A program made the translations under genes and the position numbers. The notes below the pieces were generated by a model. That model had not been told where the DNA came from and ran no database searches. It worked only from the letters and a program-made list of their open reading frames with translations. From NCBI RefSeq assembly GCF_900128515.1, contig NZ_FQTP01000009.1, positions 1 to 34,845 of the forward strand: a DNA stretch of 34,845 nt, read 5' to 3'. Below, piece after piece: positions 1-8,446 of this stretch (position 1 is its first letter; the number at the start of each line of letters is the position of its first letter). The stretch comes from Bathymodiolus heckerae thiotrophic gill symbiont. GTDB taxonomy: Bacteria > Pseudomonadota > Gammaproteobacteria > PS1 > Pseudothioglobaceae.

Positions 1-56
1 TCATCGATTTCACCATTCCATTTTTTAGCTGAATAATCTTCAAGCAACTCAGCCAT
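1..56 (-). CDS. Possible 5' end of an unidentified gene running off the left edge
   Basis: On the minus strand an ATG at 56-54 opens a frame that continues to the window edge. The frame is open from 146, just after an in-frame TAA at 149-147. The visible residues (MAELLEDYSAKKWNGEID) are too few to assign a family. The open stretch upstream of the ATG could be an interrupted 5' part of the same gene, or non-coding DNA. Low confidence. Confidence 0.2.
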   Translation of the reverse strand, partial: MAELLEDYSAKKWNGEID

Positions 57-366
57 TTGTTCTAATTGATATTTTCCAGGTGGCTCATCAAATAATAAAG
101 TGTTATCAAAAAGAGAGTTATCAGAAGGTGATGAGTAGGTGAAGCTTTACAAATTATATTTTTTAATATTTACTGTAGAGGAAAAACCTTCCGAGCTTAA
201 CACGTTATTAATTTTTGTTGGGTTTTGGATTTGACAGACACTTGTTGACGTGAGGAATTGCCCCAGGTTACGAATGTAAGGCGGATTTTGATTTACAATA
301 AAGATAGCAATAAAGCTAAAGTGGTTGTATTTCACCCCTCAAGGGGGTGCTGAAAATAGTAAATAA
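57..366. other. Non-coding stretch left of the DGR, with a GC-rich hairpin
   Basis: I see no convincing gene here. A 62-codon minus-strand frame (335-147) has no recognisable similarity. The one clear structure is a hairpin: CACCCC at 333-338 pairs with GGGGTG at 344-349 across a 5-base loop, about 17 bases before the template-like repeat. It has no T tract, so it is not a standard terminator. DGR target sites often carry a GC-rich hairpin next to the variable repeat, but that hairpin is normally downstream of it, so the role here is unclear. Confidence 0.4.
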
Positions 367-585
367 GTGATGTTTTTTAATTATTGGCAGGCTAAGTTAG
401 CGGGCATCCGCGGTACCAATGGTAATTTCTACAATCGTGGTGACTACACGTACTTGTGGAGTAGTACCGAGTCAGGTAGTAATGCCTACAGACACAACCT
501 GAACACCAGTAACGCCACGGTGAACCGCAATACCAACAATAAGGCGAACGGCTTTAGTGTTCGCTGCCTAGGATTTGTATTTTGA
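367..585 (+). repeat. DGR template-like repeat (or remnant of a variable region)
   Basis: The stretch would encode the C-terminal end of a DUF1566/FISUMP-type (C-type-lectin-like) DGR target: YLWSSTESGSNAY, then an Asn-rich run, then KANGFSVRC and a stop at 583-585. It has no N-terminal coding part, because an in-frame TAA lies at 364-366 directly upstream. Many codons are AAC or AAT (eight Asn between about 498 and 555), which is what the adenine-mutagenised template of a DGR looks like. It sits immediately before avd and the reverse transcriptase. I therefore read it as the template repeat. A truncated target whose variable region was left behind is the alternative. No second copy is in the window, so the target gene must lie elsewhere. 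Confidence 0.65.
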
Positions 586-952
586 TGTTGTTAAATGTTC
601 TTTTTTAAATATTTTTTTGCCCGTGTATAAGGTTAGTTATGATTTACTGCTAGATTTGTTTGTATTTACCAAGGAGTTTAATAAAGAATACAAATATACG
701 GTGGGTGAAAGTATCAAAAAAGAAACCATTGAGATGATTGTGAATATCTATCGGGCTAATAGCAGAAAAGACAAGGTTAAGCACATTGTAAAAGCCAGAG
801 AAAATATTGAAGTGATACGGGTTTTGTTAAGATTGTTGCGTGATCTTAAGCAGGTTAATATTAAGAAATTTGCTCGCCTGAATGACAAATGCGAAAGCGT
901 CTCAAAACAACTAACTGCTTGGCATAAAAGCTCGCTCAATGCCACAAAATAG
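575..952 (+). CDS. avd: DGR accessory protein, Avd-like four-helix bundle
   Basis: Avd-type proteins are small, basic four-helix bundles that bind the DGR reverse transcriptase and are needed for cDNA synthesis and mutagenic homing. The family core is visible from LPVYKVSYDLL through YKYTVGESIKKETIE, IYRANSRK, ARENIEVIRVLLRLLRDLKQ to VSKQLTAWHKSS, a full-length match by pattern. No ATG precedes the conserved part. Possible starts are TTG 575, TTG 617 and GTG 623, none with a good ribosome-binding site, so the N-terminus is uncertain and may have decayed. The 3' end overlaps the reverse transcriptase start by 14 bases, indicating translational coupling. The template-like repeat lies immediately upstream. 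Confidence 0.8.
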   Translation: MYFDVVKCSFLNIFLPVYKVSYDLLLDLFVFTKEFNKEYKYTVGESIKKETIEMIVNIYRANSRKDKVKHIVKARENIEVIRVLLRLLRDLKQVNIKKFARLNDKCESVSKQLTAWHKSSLNATK

Positions 953-2084
953 AGAGTTCTTACTTGAAAAACTGTTTGAAGCTTATTATTCAGCCAGAAA
1001 AAACAAGCGCAATACTCATTCTTGCGCTGAATATGAAGTAAATTATGAAAGCCATTTAATCGCTTTGTGCGATCGACTACTTGATAAAACTTACGAGCCT
1101 AAAAGGTCTATTTATTTTATCTCTTTTTACCCCGTACAAAGAGAGATTTTTGCCGCAAATTTTGAAGATAGAATTATCCATCATTTGATTTTTAATGCTA
1201 TTAACCCTATTTTTGAGAGATTGTTTATCCATGATAGTTATAGCTGTCGGAAAAATAAAGGCACTTCTTGCGATATAAAACGAGCCAAAAAATTCACGAG
1301 AGCGGTGAGTGATAATTATACAAAAGAAGCGTACGTATTAAAGCTGGGTATTCGTGGGTATTTTATGAATATTAATAAGCGGGTTCTTTGCAGGCAAATT
1401 TTTGATGTGCTGGATAAATATAAGCATGAAATAACACCTGATTTTGATTTTTTAAGATGGATTATTAAGTTGGTGATTTTTCATGATCCTGTTAATAATG
1501 TTTTGATCAAAGGTAAGCGATCTGATTGGCAAGGGCTGCCAAAAGATAAATCTTTGTTTCATGCCAAGAAAGAGACTGGTTTGCCGATTGGCAATCTTAC
1601 TTCACAATTGTTTGGTAATATTTACTTGCACGGGATGGATAAATTTATAAAGTACCATTCAGGGTTTAAGTATTACGGGCGATATGTGGATGATTTTTTG
1701 CTGTTTTCAAATGATAAGCAAAAGCTAGTAAAAAGCATTGAGCAAATAGCAGCTTATCTTCAAGGTATCGGGCTAGAGATTCACCCAAAGAAAATCTATT
1801 TGCAATCTATAAAACATGGTTTTAAATTTTTAGGGGTTTTTATATTGCCACATAGAGTGACTATTGATAGGCGCACGAAATCGAGTTTTTATCATGCATT
1901 GAGAAAAGACTATTCTTCTAATGAAGATTTTTTTGCATCGGTTAATTCATATTTAGGATATATGAATAATTATGATAGTTTTAGGTTGCGAGGAAAGCTA
2001 TTATTTGACCAATCTTTAAAGCTAAAGGTGAAATTTACTGCTAATTCAAATTTGTCAAAAGTGAGCGTTTGTAGTGCGAGATAG
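939..2084 (+). CDS. DGR reverse transcriptase, motif A aspartate missing
   Basis: A 381-residue retron/DGR-type reverse transcriptase. It carries the DGR hallmark IGNLTSQ (residues 217-223, in place of QGxxxSP), the catalytic YVDD box (249-252) and the family context ...SDNYTKEAYVLKL.IRGYFMNINK around motif A. Members of the family normally read LKLDI there, whose Asp is one of the two metal-binding catalytic residues. Here residue 137 is Gly (GGT at 1347-1349). The rest of the frame is intact, so this looks like a recent point loss and the enzyme is predicted inactive, unless the base is an error. It overlaps avd by 14 bases. In an active DGR it would copy the template RNA with errors at adenines and seed diversification of a target gene. 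Confidence 0.9.
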   Translation: MPQNREFLLEKLFEAYYSARKNKRNTHSCAEYEVNYESHLIALCDRLLDKTYEPKRSIYFISFYPVQREIFAANFEDRIIHHLIFNAINPIFERLFIHDSYSCRKNKGTSCDIKRAKKFTRAVSDNYTKEAYVLKLGIRGYFMNINKRVLCRQIFDVLDKYKHEITPDFDFLRWIIKLVIFHDPVNNVLIKGKRSDWQGLPKDKSLFHAKKETGLPIGNLTSQLFGNIYLHGMDKFIKYHSGFKYYGRYVDDFLLFSNDKQKLVKSIEQIAAYLQGIGLEIHPKKIYLQSIKHGFKFLGVFILPHRVTIDRRTKSSFYHALRKDYSSNEDFFASVNSYLGYMNNYDSFRLRGKLLFDQSLKLKVKFTANSNLSKVSVCSAR

Positions 2085-2172
2085 ATTTATTTTATTATTT
2101 ACACGTTGGTTCAGATGTATTGTACAATTGCCTATATTTAATAAAAAATGAGAATTATTATAAATTTTGTTG

Positions 2173-4254
2173 ATGAAATACTTTTTTATTTTTAGTGTTG
2201 TTCTTATTGCTGGCTGTGGTGGTGGAGGTGGCTCGTCTGCTGTGGTTAAAAATCCAGCTACTTATTATGAAACTACAGAATACGATAGCCAATATGGTTT
2301 AAGCAATATTAAAGCTTCTGATATTTATTTAGATGGTTATTCTGGTAGCGGGGTAACGGTTGCAGTTATTGATACAGGTGTAGATTTAGATCATCCAGAT
2401 TTAGTCGCTAATATAGCATCCGGTGGTTATGATTTTATTGATAACGATGCTGATGCCAATCCTGATGGACAGGGTGCATTTATGAGTCATGGTACGCATG
2501 TGGCGGGTATTATCGCTGGAGTAAAAAATGATGTAGGTATGCATGGTGTGGCTTATAGCGCTAAAATATTAGCGCTTCGTGCTGGTGATTCAGATGGTAG
2601 TTTATTTACAAGTGCTATTGAAAACTCAATTGATCTTGCTATTAGCCAAGGCGCTAAAGTGATTAATGCTAGCTTTGGCAGCTCTGATATTGGCACGTCT
2701 ACAAAAGATAAATGGCTATCTGCACATAATAATGATATTGTTAGCGTGCATGCCGCTGGTAATGATAGCAATACTGATCCTGATTATGGTGCAAAGCTCC
2801 CTGCTGATTCAGGCTATGAAGCACTTGAAAACACCTTAATTGCTGTCGTAGCGACGGATTCTAGTAATACAATTGCCAATTATAGTAATCAGTGTGGCGT
2901 GGCAAAAAATTGGTGCATGGCGGCCCCTGGTAGTGGTATTTATTCCACCGTCGATACGACGGATGATAATCATATAGGTGGCGATGGTTATGCTACTTCT
3001 AATGGTACTTCGATGGCCGCACCACACGTATCGGGTGCAGTAGCAGTATTACGCTCAAAATGGCCATCAAAAAGTGCCTCTGAGGTGGTTACTATTTTGT
3101 ACGATACGGCAACCGATTTAGGCGATGCGGGTATTGATGTGGTATACGGCCGAGGTTTGTTAAATCTTGATAATGCTATTTATGCACAAGGCGCACTAAC
3201 TGTGGCGACAGCTTCGGGCGGTAGTCATTATTTGAGTGATTCTGGTTTTTCTAGTAGTGGTGTATTGGGCGATGCTTTGGTACAATCAATAGAAACGGCG
3301 GTGTATGATAAATACAAGCGTGATTATTATTTTAATTTAAATAAAGTTGTGCTTGTCCCAAAATCAGCTTTAATGAGTACTGAATTAAAATTTGAAGATA
3401 CTATACAACGTGGCATTCAGATTGACAAGTCTTATCAAAACTTGCAAGTTTCATTTGCGCAAGATAAATCTGTCGATAAAGTGTTTGCATTTGATGACAA
3501 AACCAATATAACAGGATTGTCAGATACTTATTCGTTGTATGCAGATTCACATCTTTCTCAAATTGATCACGCAACCGTTATTAATGTAGCTAGTACGGGA
3601 AATATTAAAACCTCTTTAGGCATGGTTTCTGGCTATACGGATAAAAATAAAACTCATGCTATTAATGGCGTTAATGCGGCTGTGTTGGTTAATTCTACTG
3701 ATGATTTTTCATTCAGTGTACAGTTAAGCCATTTAAATGAGTCTGAAACCTTTTTATCTAATTATTTTAGGGGTGCTTATCAAACAGGTATTGCTAAAAC
3801 CAATGCGATTAACCTTATTGTCAGTTCAAAATTAAGCAATAAGGTTGAATTTATTGCACAATACAGCAAAGGGCGGACTAAGGTTAATCCTTTAAAGGAT
3901 TCTGTGGTTTCTAGTGTTTCAACTATTGATACTAAGGGTTACTCAATGTCTGTGGTTGCTAATACGGATAGTGGTACTTTGTTTGCTACTTTTAAACGTC
4001 CGATGAAAGTTACACAAGGAAATATGACACTTACTAGCGCAAATGGTTTAAATGCTGATGACAGTATTAGTTTTATTAATCAAGATATTAATTTAAGCCC
4101 AAGCGCTAGTGAAGAAAATATGACACTAGGTTATTTGTCAGACTATAATAACAACACTTTCGTTTTATTGTTAAACCATAAAAACAATACCAATCATGAT
4201 GTGTTGGCTAAATCTGAACAGCAAATTATGCTAAAAATGAGCTATAAATTTTAA
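2173..4254 (+). CDS. Secreted S8 (subtilisin-like) serine protease lipoprotein with C-terminal barrel-like domain
   Basis: I choose ATG 2173 over two upstream TTG codons because it starts a good signal peptide (MKYFFIFSVVLIAGC, lipobox Cys15) followed by a Gly linker. The peptidase domain shows the subtilisin triad: Asp67 in VIDTG, His106 in HGTHVAG, Ser280 in GTSMAAP, with the oxyanion Asn197 in AAGN. The domain ends near residue 330. The remaining 350 or so residues alternate polar and hydrophobic positions and end in a terminal Phe (MSYKF), as in autotransporter beta-barrels. It is probably an outer-membrane-anchored or self-displayed protease. The substrate is unknown. It overlaps the next small lipoprotein gene by one base (TAATG). 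Confidence 0.85.
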   Translation: MKYFFIFSVVLIAGCGGGGGSSAVVKNPATYYETTEYDSQYGLSNIKASDIYLDGYSGSGVTVAVIDTGVDLDHPDLVANIASGGYDFIDNDADANPDGQGAFMSHGTHVAGIIAGVKNDVGMHGVAYSAKILALRAGDSDGSLFTSAIENSIDLAISQGAKVINASFGSSDIGTSTKDKWLSAHNNDIVSVHAAGNDSNTDPDYGAKLPADSGYEALENTLIAVVATDSSNTIANYSNQCGVAKNWCMAAPGSGIYSTVDTTDDNHIGGDGYATSNGTSMAAPHVSGAVAVLRSKWPSKSASEVVTILYDTATDLGDAGIDVVYGRGLLNLDNAIYAQGALTVATASGGSHYLSDSGFSSSGVLGDALVQSIETAVYDKYKRDYYFNLNKVVLVPKSALMSTELKFEDTIQRGIQIDKSYQNLQVSFAQDKSVDKVFAFDDKTNITGLSDTYSLYADSHLSQIDHATVINVASTGNIKTSLGMVSGYTDKNKTHAINGVNAAVLVNSTDDFSFSVQLSHLNESETFLSNYFRGAYQTGIAKTNAINLIVSSKLSNKVEFIAQYSKGRTKVNPLKDSVVSSVSTIDTKGYSMSVVANTDSGTLFATFKRPMKVTQGNMTLTSANGLNADDSISFINQDINLSPSASEENMTLGYLSDYNNNTFVLLLNHKNNTNHDVLAKSEQQIMLKMSYKF

Positions 4255-4511
4255 TGAAAAAATTATTTTTAATGGTAATTTCAATATTATTATTTGGCTG
4301 CGAATCTGAAAATTATCAACCGATTGAAAAAACACAACAATCAAATAATAAAATCAAAAGCGATCTATACTACGTGCCAATTGGCAGAGATGATGACGGG
4401 TGTATGATGTATCAGGCAAAATCAGAGTCAATGATGACTATGCAAGCAATTATTTATCAAAACGGTTTGGGCAAGTTTTCGATGAGTAGAGATAAACCAA
4501 ACTGTTTGTAA
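4254..4511 (+). CDS. Small lipoprotein of unknown function
   Basis: An 85-residue protein with a clear lipoprotein signal (MKKLFLMVISILLFGC, Cys16). The mature part is short and polar, with a Cys pair at the CMMYQ segment and near the C-terminus (PNCL) that could form a disulfide. I do not recognise the family. The start codon overlaps the stop codon of the S8 protease, so the two are almost certainly co-translated, and this protein may be a partner, chaperone or inhibitor of the protease. That functional link rests on position only. Confidence 0.7.
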   Translation: MKKLFLMVISILLFGCESENYQPIEKTQQSNNKIKSDLYYVPIGRDDDGCMMYQAKSESMMTMQAIIYQNGLGKFSMSRDKPNCL

Positions 4512-4519
4512 TTTCAGCC

Positions 4520-5341
4520 ATGCAAACTATTGTTCTACATAGTCAGAATTTATCAACAGCTAAGTTAGTCTCTAAATATATTAATGCAGATATTGAGCCA
4601 AAATTAACTCACTTTCGTTTTTATACTAATAAAAAAATTGATTTAGACAATCTAAGGGATAAGTTTAAACTTGATTTTAATATCATTCCTCAAGATTTTT
4701 CACCTGCACAGATAAAGCTATTTGTGAGTGACATGGATTCCACCTTGATTAATATTGAATGTATTGATGAAATTGCTGATTTTGCTAATATTAAGCCACA
4801 AGTGGCAGCTATTACTGAGCGTGCTATGCAAGGTGAATTAGACTTTGATAGTTCTTTAGTTGAGCGTGTTGCTTTGTTAGAAGGGTTGGATGTTGCTGTG
4901 CTGAATAAGGTTTATACTCAAAAACTACAAGTCAATTTGGGTGGTCAGGCGTTGATTCAATTTTTGAAAAGTAAAGATATAAAAAGTGCCGTAGTATCAG
5001 GCGGCTTTACTTATTTTACTGATCGACTGGCTAATGATATTGGTTTGGATTATTCGAGAGCAAATACTTTGGCGGTTGACAATGGCTATTTAAGTGGAAA
5101 AACCCAAGGTGCCATTATTAATGCCCAAGCTAAAGCTGATTTTATCCATGAGTTGTGTGAGCTTAATTCAATTAAGCCAAGTCAGGTAATCGCTATTGGT
5201 GATGGCGCTAATGATTTAAGTATGTTGGAGGTGGCTGGGTTGTCAATTGCCTACCATGCAAAACCAATTGTCACTCAACAGGCAGATATTGCCATTAACG
5301 TCGGTGGATTGGATAAAATCATAGATTTATTTGATGAATAA
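4520..5341 (+). CDS. serB: Phosphoserine phosphatase SerB
   Basis: This HAD-family enzyme catalyses the last step of serine synthesis, O-phospho-L-serine to L-serine, in the cytoplasm. The nucleophile motif is SDMDST with Asp71 and acid/base Asp73. The substrate-binding EC.DEIAD segment follows. Motif II Ser is in VVSGGF and motif IV is GDGANDLSM. The N-terminal 65 or so residues form a shortened ACT-like regulatory part. Total length 273 is normal for gammaproteobacterial SerB, slightly short of the E. coli protein. It starts 8 bases after the small lipoprotein gene and is followed 6 bases later by ccmF, so it may be in one transcription unit with unrelated genes. Confidence 0.95.
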   Translation: MQTIVLHSQNLSTAKLVSKYINADIEPKLTHFRFYTNKKIDLDNLRDKFKLDFNIIPQDFSPAQIKLFVSDMDSTLINIECIDEIADFANIKPQVAAITERAMQGELDFDSSLVERVALLEGLDVAVLNKVYTQKLQVNLGGQALIQFLKSKDIKSAVVSGGFTYFTDRLANDIGLDYSRANTLAVDNGYLSGKTQGAIINAQAKADFIHELCELNSIKPSQVIAIGDGANDLSMLEVAGLSIAYHAKPIVTQQADIAINVGGLDKIIDLFDE

Positions 5342-5347
5342 TTTAAC

Positions 5348-7282
5348 ATGCTAATTGAACTCGGACATTTCGCATTAATTCTTGCTTTGGCTTTTGCTTT
5401 TTTACAGGTGGCGTTGCCGACAGTAGGCTTGTTTAGAGGTAATTTTTCATTAGCTCAATTGTCAAGACCTATGCTATGGGCGCAATTTTTTTGGATTTTA
5501 GTGGCATTCGTTATTTTGACAAGCGCATTTGTAGGCGATGATTTTTCCGTTAAATATGTTGCTAACAATTCTAATACTGAATTGCCAACGGTTTTCAAGG
5601 TATCTGCTGTTTGGGGTGCCCATGAGGGTTCGTTATTATTATGGGCATTAATATTATCAGGCTGGAGTGTTGCTGTATCAGTATTTTCTAAGCGTCTTCC
5701 AAGCGAGGTGCTTAATCATATTTTGATTATTCTTGGCATTATTAGTATTGGGTTTTTATTATTTCTACTATTAACTTCCAATCCTTTTGAGCGACTAGAT
5801 ATTATTCCAATACAGGGTAGAGAGCTTAATCCACTACTGCAAGATTTTGGCTTAATCATCCATCCGCCGATGCTTTATATGGGTTACGTGGGTTTGGCCG
5901 TTCCGTTTGCATTTGTATTGTCCTCTTTAATACGTGGTCAGCTTGATTCTACTTGGTTGCGCTGGTCTCGCCCATGGACCTTAATAGCCTGGGCATTTCT
6001 AACCTTTGGTATTACATTGGGCTCTTGGTGGGCGTACTATGAGCTTGGCTGGGGAGGTTGGTGGTTCTGGGATCCGGTTGAAAATGCTTCGTTCATGCCA
6101 TGGCTGGTTGCAACAGCATTGGTTCATTCATTAAGTGTGAGCGAGAAACGTGGCGCTTTCAAACACTGGACGGTACTATTAGCCATTGCTGGATTTTCAT
6201 TGAGTTTATTAGGTACTTTTTTGGTAAGATCTGGCATTTTGACTTCAGTACATTCTTTTGCTGCTGATCCAGCACGTGGCTTATTTATTTTGGTATTTTT
6301 GATTATTGTAATTGGTAGCTCTTTGGCATTATATGCTTGGCGAGCTTCATTAATGAAAAGTCACAATTCCTTTTCATGGTGGTCAAAAGAGAGCGGACTG
6401 CTAATTAATAACATCTTGTTAGTTGCTGCTATGTTGAGCGTGTTCTTAGGTACTTTATATCCATTATTATTAGATTCTCTAGGGCTGGGAAAGATATCAG
6501 TAGGCGCGCCTTATTTTGATGCGGTGTTTGTGCCTATTATGATTCCAGCAGTGATAGCGATGGTAATTGCACCATTCTTACGCTGGAAGAAAGACACAAT
6601 TTCTCGTAGCATGACGCTTCTTAAACCTGTATGGATCGGTATTATTATTTTATTTGCTGGTAGTTTTTGGTTTGTTGAAAATCAGGCTGTACTATTGGCA
6701 GTATTTTTATTTATTTGGATAGTGCTTCATTCACTATCTTTGTTGATTAATCGAATTCGTCAAAAAGGTGCCTTAGGTCTGTCTTTTATTGGGATGATTT
6801 TTGCACATATCGGTATTGCAGTATTTTTATTGGGCGCTACAGTCACTACTCAACTAGGTGTAGAGAAAGACATTAAGATGGAAGTTGATCAGCCAATTAA
6901 TATTGAAGGCTATACTTTTATCTTTAAAGGGGTAGATAGTTTTTCTCATGAAAATTACAAAGGCCATAAGGGCAATGTTGAAGTTTATTTTGAAGGTGGC
7001 TTGATTACTAATTTAAGCCCAGAAAAACGCCAATATGTTACTGGCATGCCAATGACTGAGGCGGCTATTGACCCGTCATTAACGCGAGATATTTATATTG
7101 CTTTAGGTGAGTCACTAGAGGGTAGTGCATGGAGTTTAAGGATTTATTATAAGCCACTTATTAGGTGGATTTGGCTTGGTGGTTTATTTATTTCATTTGG
7201 CGCTCTATTGGCAGCGTTTGATCGTAGATACCGTTTATCTTCTGTGAGGACTGCTGGAAATCGTCAAGGAGATAAGTTATGA
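5348..7282 (+). CDS. ccmF: Cytochrome c maturation protein CcmF (haem lyase subunit)
   Basis: CcmF receives haem from CcmE and, with CcmH/CcmI, attaches it to apocytochrome c at the outer face of the inner membrane. The 644-residue protein is polytopic. The diagnostic WWD haem-handling segment (GGWWFWDPVENASFMPW) lies near residues 235-252. An early HEGSLLLW motif and the conserved HPP segment (IIHPPMLYMGY) are also present. Length is normal. It starts 6 bases after serB. Its stop overlaps the ccmI start in ATGA. The usual upstream ccmABCDE genes and the ccmG and ccmH genes are not here, so the system is split across the chromosome. Confidence 0.96.
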   Translation: MLIELGHFALILALAFAFLQVALPTVGLFRGNFSLAQLSRPMLWAQFFWILVAFVILTSAFVGDDFSVKYVANNSNTELPTVFKVSAVWGAHEGSLLLWALILSGWSVAVSVFSKRLPSEVLNHILIILGIISIGFLLFLLLTSNPFERLDIIPIQGRELNPLLQDFGLIIHPPMLYMGYVGLAVPFAFVLSSLIRGQLDSTWLRWSRPWTLIAWAFLTFGITLGSWWAYYELGWGGWWFWDPVENASFMPWLVATALVHSLSVSEKRGAFKHWTVLLAIAGFSLSLLGTFLVRSGILTSVHSFAADPARGLFILVFLIIVIGSSLALYAWRASLMKSHNSFSWWSKESGLLINNILLVAAMLSVFLGTLYPLLLDSLGLGKISVGAPYFDAVFVPIMIPAVIAMVIAPFLRWKKDTISRSMTLLKPVWIGIIILFAGSFWFVENQAVLLAVFLFIWIVLHSLSLLINRIRQKGALGLSFIGMIFAHIGIAVFLLGATVTTQLGVEKDIKMEVDQPINIEGYTFIFKGVDSFSHENYKGHKGNVEVYFEGGLITNLSPEKRQYVTGMPMTEAAIDPSLTRDIYIALGESLEGSAWSLRIYYKPLIRWIWLGGLFISFGALLAAFDRRYRLSSVRTAGNRQGDKL

Positions 7283-8442
7283 ATATGACGATTTGGATGG
7301 GCATCATGTTGATTGCTTCATTGGCATGGACTGTTTGGTTTCTAAAAAAACCGCTGGCAGATAATGGTATTGACTTGCGTCAGTCAAATGTTGATTTGGG
7401 TAAGCAAAGAAAATTAGAATTACAATCTGATCTTGATAAAGATTTGATTGATCAAGAACAGTTTGAATTTGCATTGGATGAAATCTCATCTACATTGGCT
7501 GTAGAGCTTGAGCAAAAAAATGTAAAAACTTCAAATACTAAAAGTGGTGGTCTTTCGATTTTTCTGGTGTTAATATTATTGCCATTTTTCTCTATTGGTG
7601 TTTATCAAAATTTAAGTACTTATGTGTCAACTCCTATTGTTGCATCGGTTGTTGATTCTGCGCCATTGAGCCTAGAGCAAAGTGTGGAAAAAATTAAGCA
7701 ACATTTGCAAGATGAGCCGAATGATGACAAGGCTTGGGCAATATTAGGCTTGAGTTATTTTGAATTAAATCAAGATGAAGCCTCTGTTAATGCTTACGAA
7801 AAGGCTTATCAAATAAATCCCAATAATCCAAGATTATTGATTGAATACGCATCAACACTAATCAGTGTTAATGATAATCAATTTTCAGATCAATCGGTTG
7901 TATTAATCAAGCAGGCGCTTAAGCTTGATGCTAATGCGCCAGATGCTTTGTATTTGGCCGGTATGTTTGCCATTAGTATGCAAGATTTTGAATTAGCCAA
8001 AGGTTTGTGGAATAGGGCGTTATCTGCTTTACCAGAGCAGAGTGCTGATCGACAAGCCTTGTTGGGTATATTAGATGAATTAAGGCGAGCTGAAAGTGGA
8101 CAGGTGAGCAGTACAGTAACGGTTAATGTTGTTATTTCTGATCAAATTTTAGCCAGTCGATCAGCTGAAGATTATTTAATGATTTATGTAAAAGCTGCCA
8201 AGGGTAGGCCGATGCCAATTGCTATTGAAAAACTTAAACTTAAAGATTTTAGTGGCCAAGTAGTACTGAGCGACATGAATTCTGTTATGCCAACAAAACT
8301 TCTGTCAGAGCATGACAAGGTGTTAGTAGTGGCAAGGTTAAGTCGAACTGGTGGCGCTATGAAGCAAGCGGATGATATACAAATTACCAGCGATGTTGTT
8401 GGTGTATCAGATAATCCAATCATCACTTTAAGGTTAAATTAG
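7279..8442 (+). CDS. ccmI: CcmI-like TPR protein of cytochrome c maturation
   Basis: CcmI chaperones apocytochrome c to the CcmF/CcmH haem lyase. The 387-residue protein has an N-terminal membrane anchor (about 5-22), a charged segment (KQRKLELQSDLDKDLIDQEQF) typical of CcmI, a second membrane span near 95-111, and TPR repeats from about 135 to 265 (for example DDKAWAILGLSYFELNQDEAS). It ends in a beta-rich periplasmic domain. It overlaps ccmF by four bases (ATGA), so the two are translationally coupled. In the classical operon ccmG and ccmH lie between ccmF and ccmI; here they are absent. Confidence 0.88.
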   Translation: MNMTIWMGIMLIASLAWTVWFLKKPLADNGIDLRQSNVDLGKQRKLELQSDLDKDLIDQEQFEFALDEISSTLAVELEQKNVKTSNTKSGGLSIFLVLILLPFFSIGVYQNLSTYVSTPIVASVVDSAPLSLEQSVEKIKQHLQDEPNDDKAWAILGLSYFELNQDEASVNAYEKAYQINPNNPRLLIEYASTLISVNDNQFSDQSVVLIKQALKLDANAPDALYLAGMFAISMQDFELAKGLWNRALSALPEQSADRQALLGILDELRRAESGQVSSTVTVNVVISDQILASRSAEDYLMIYVKAAKGRPMPIAIEKLKLKDFSGQVVLSDMNSVMPTKLLSEHDKVLVVARLSRTGGAMKQADDIQITSDVVGVSDNPIITLRLN

Positions 8443-8446
8443 ATTT

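Noticed and set aside
333-349. Terminator upstream of the template repeat
   Set aside because: The stem is GC-rich but is followed by an A-rich, not T-rich, stretch on either strand reading, so it is not a standard intrinsic terminator.
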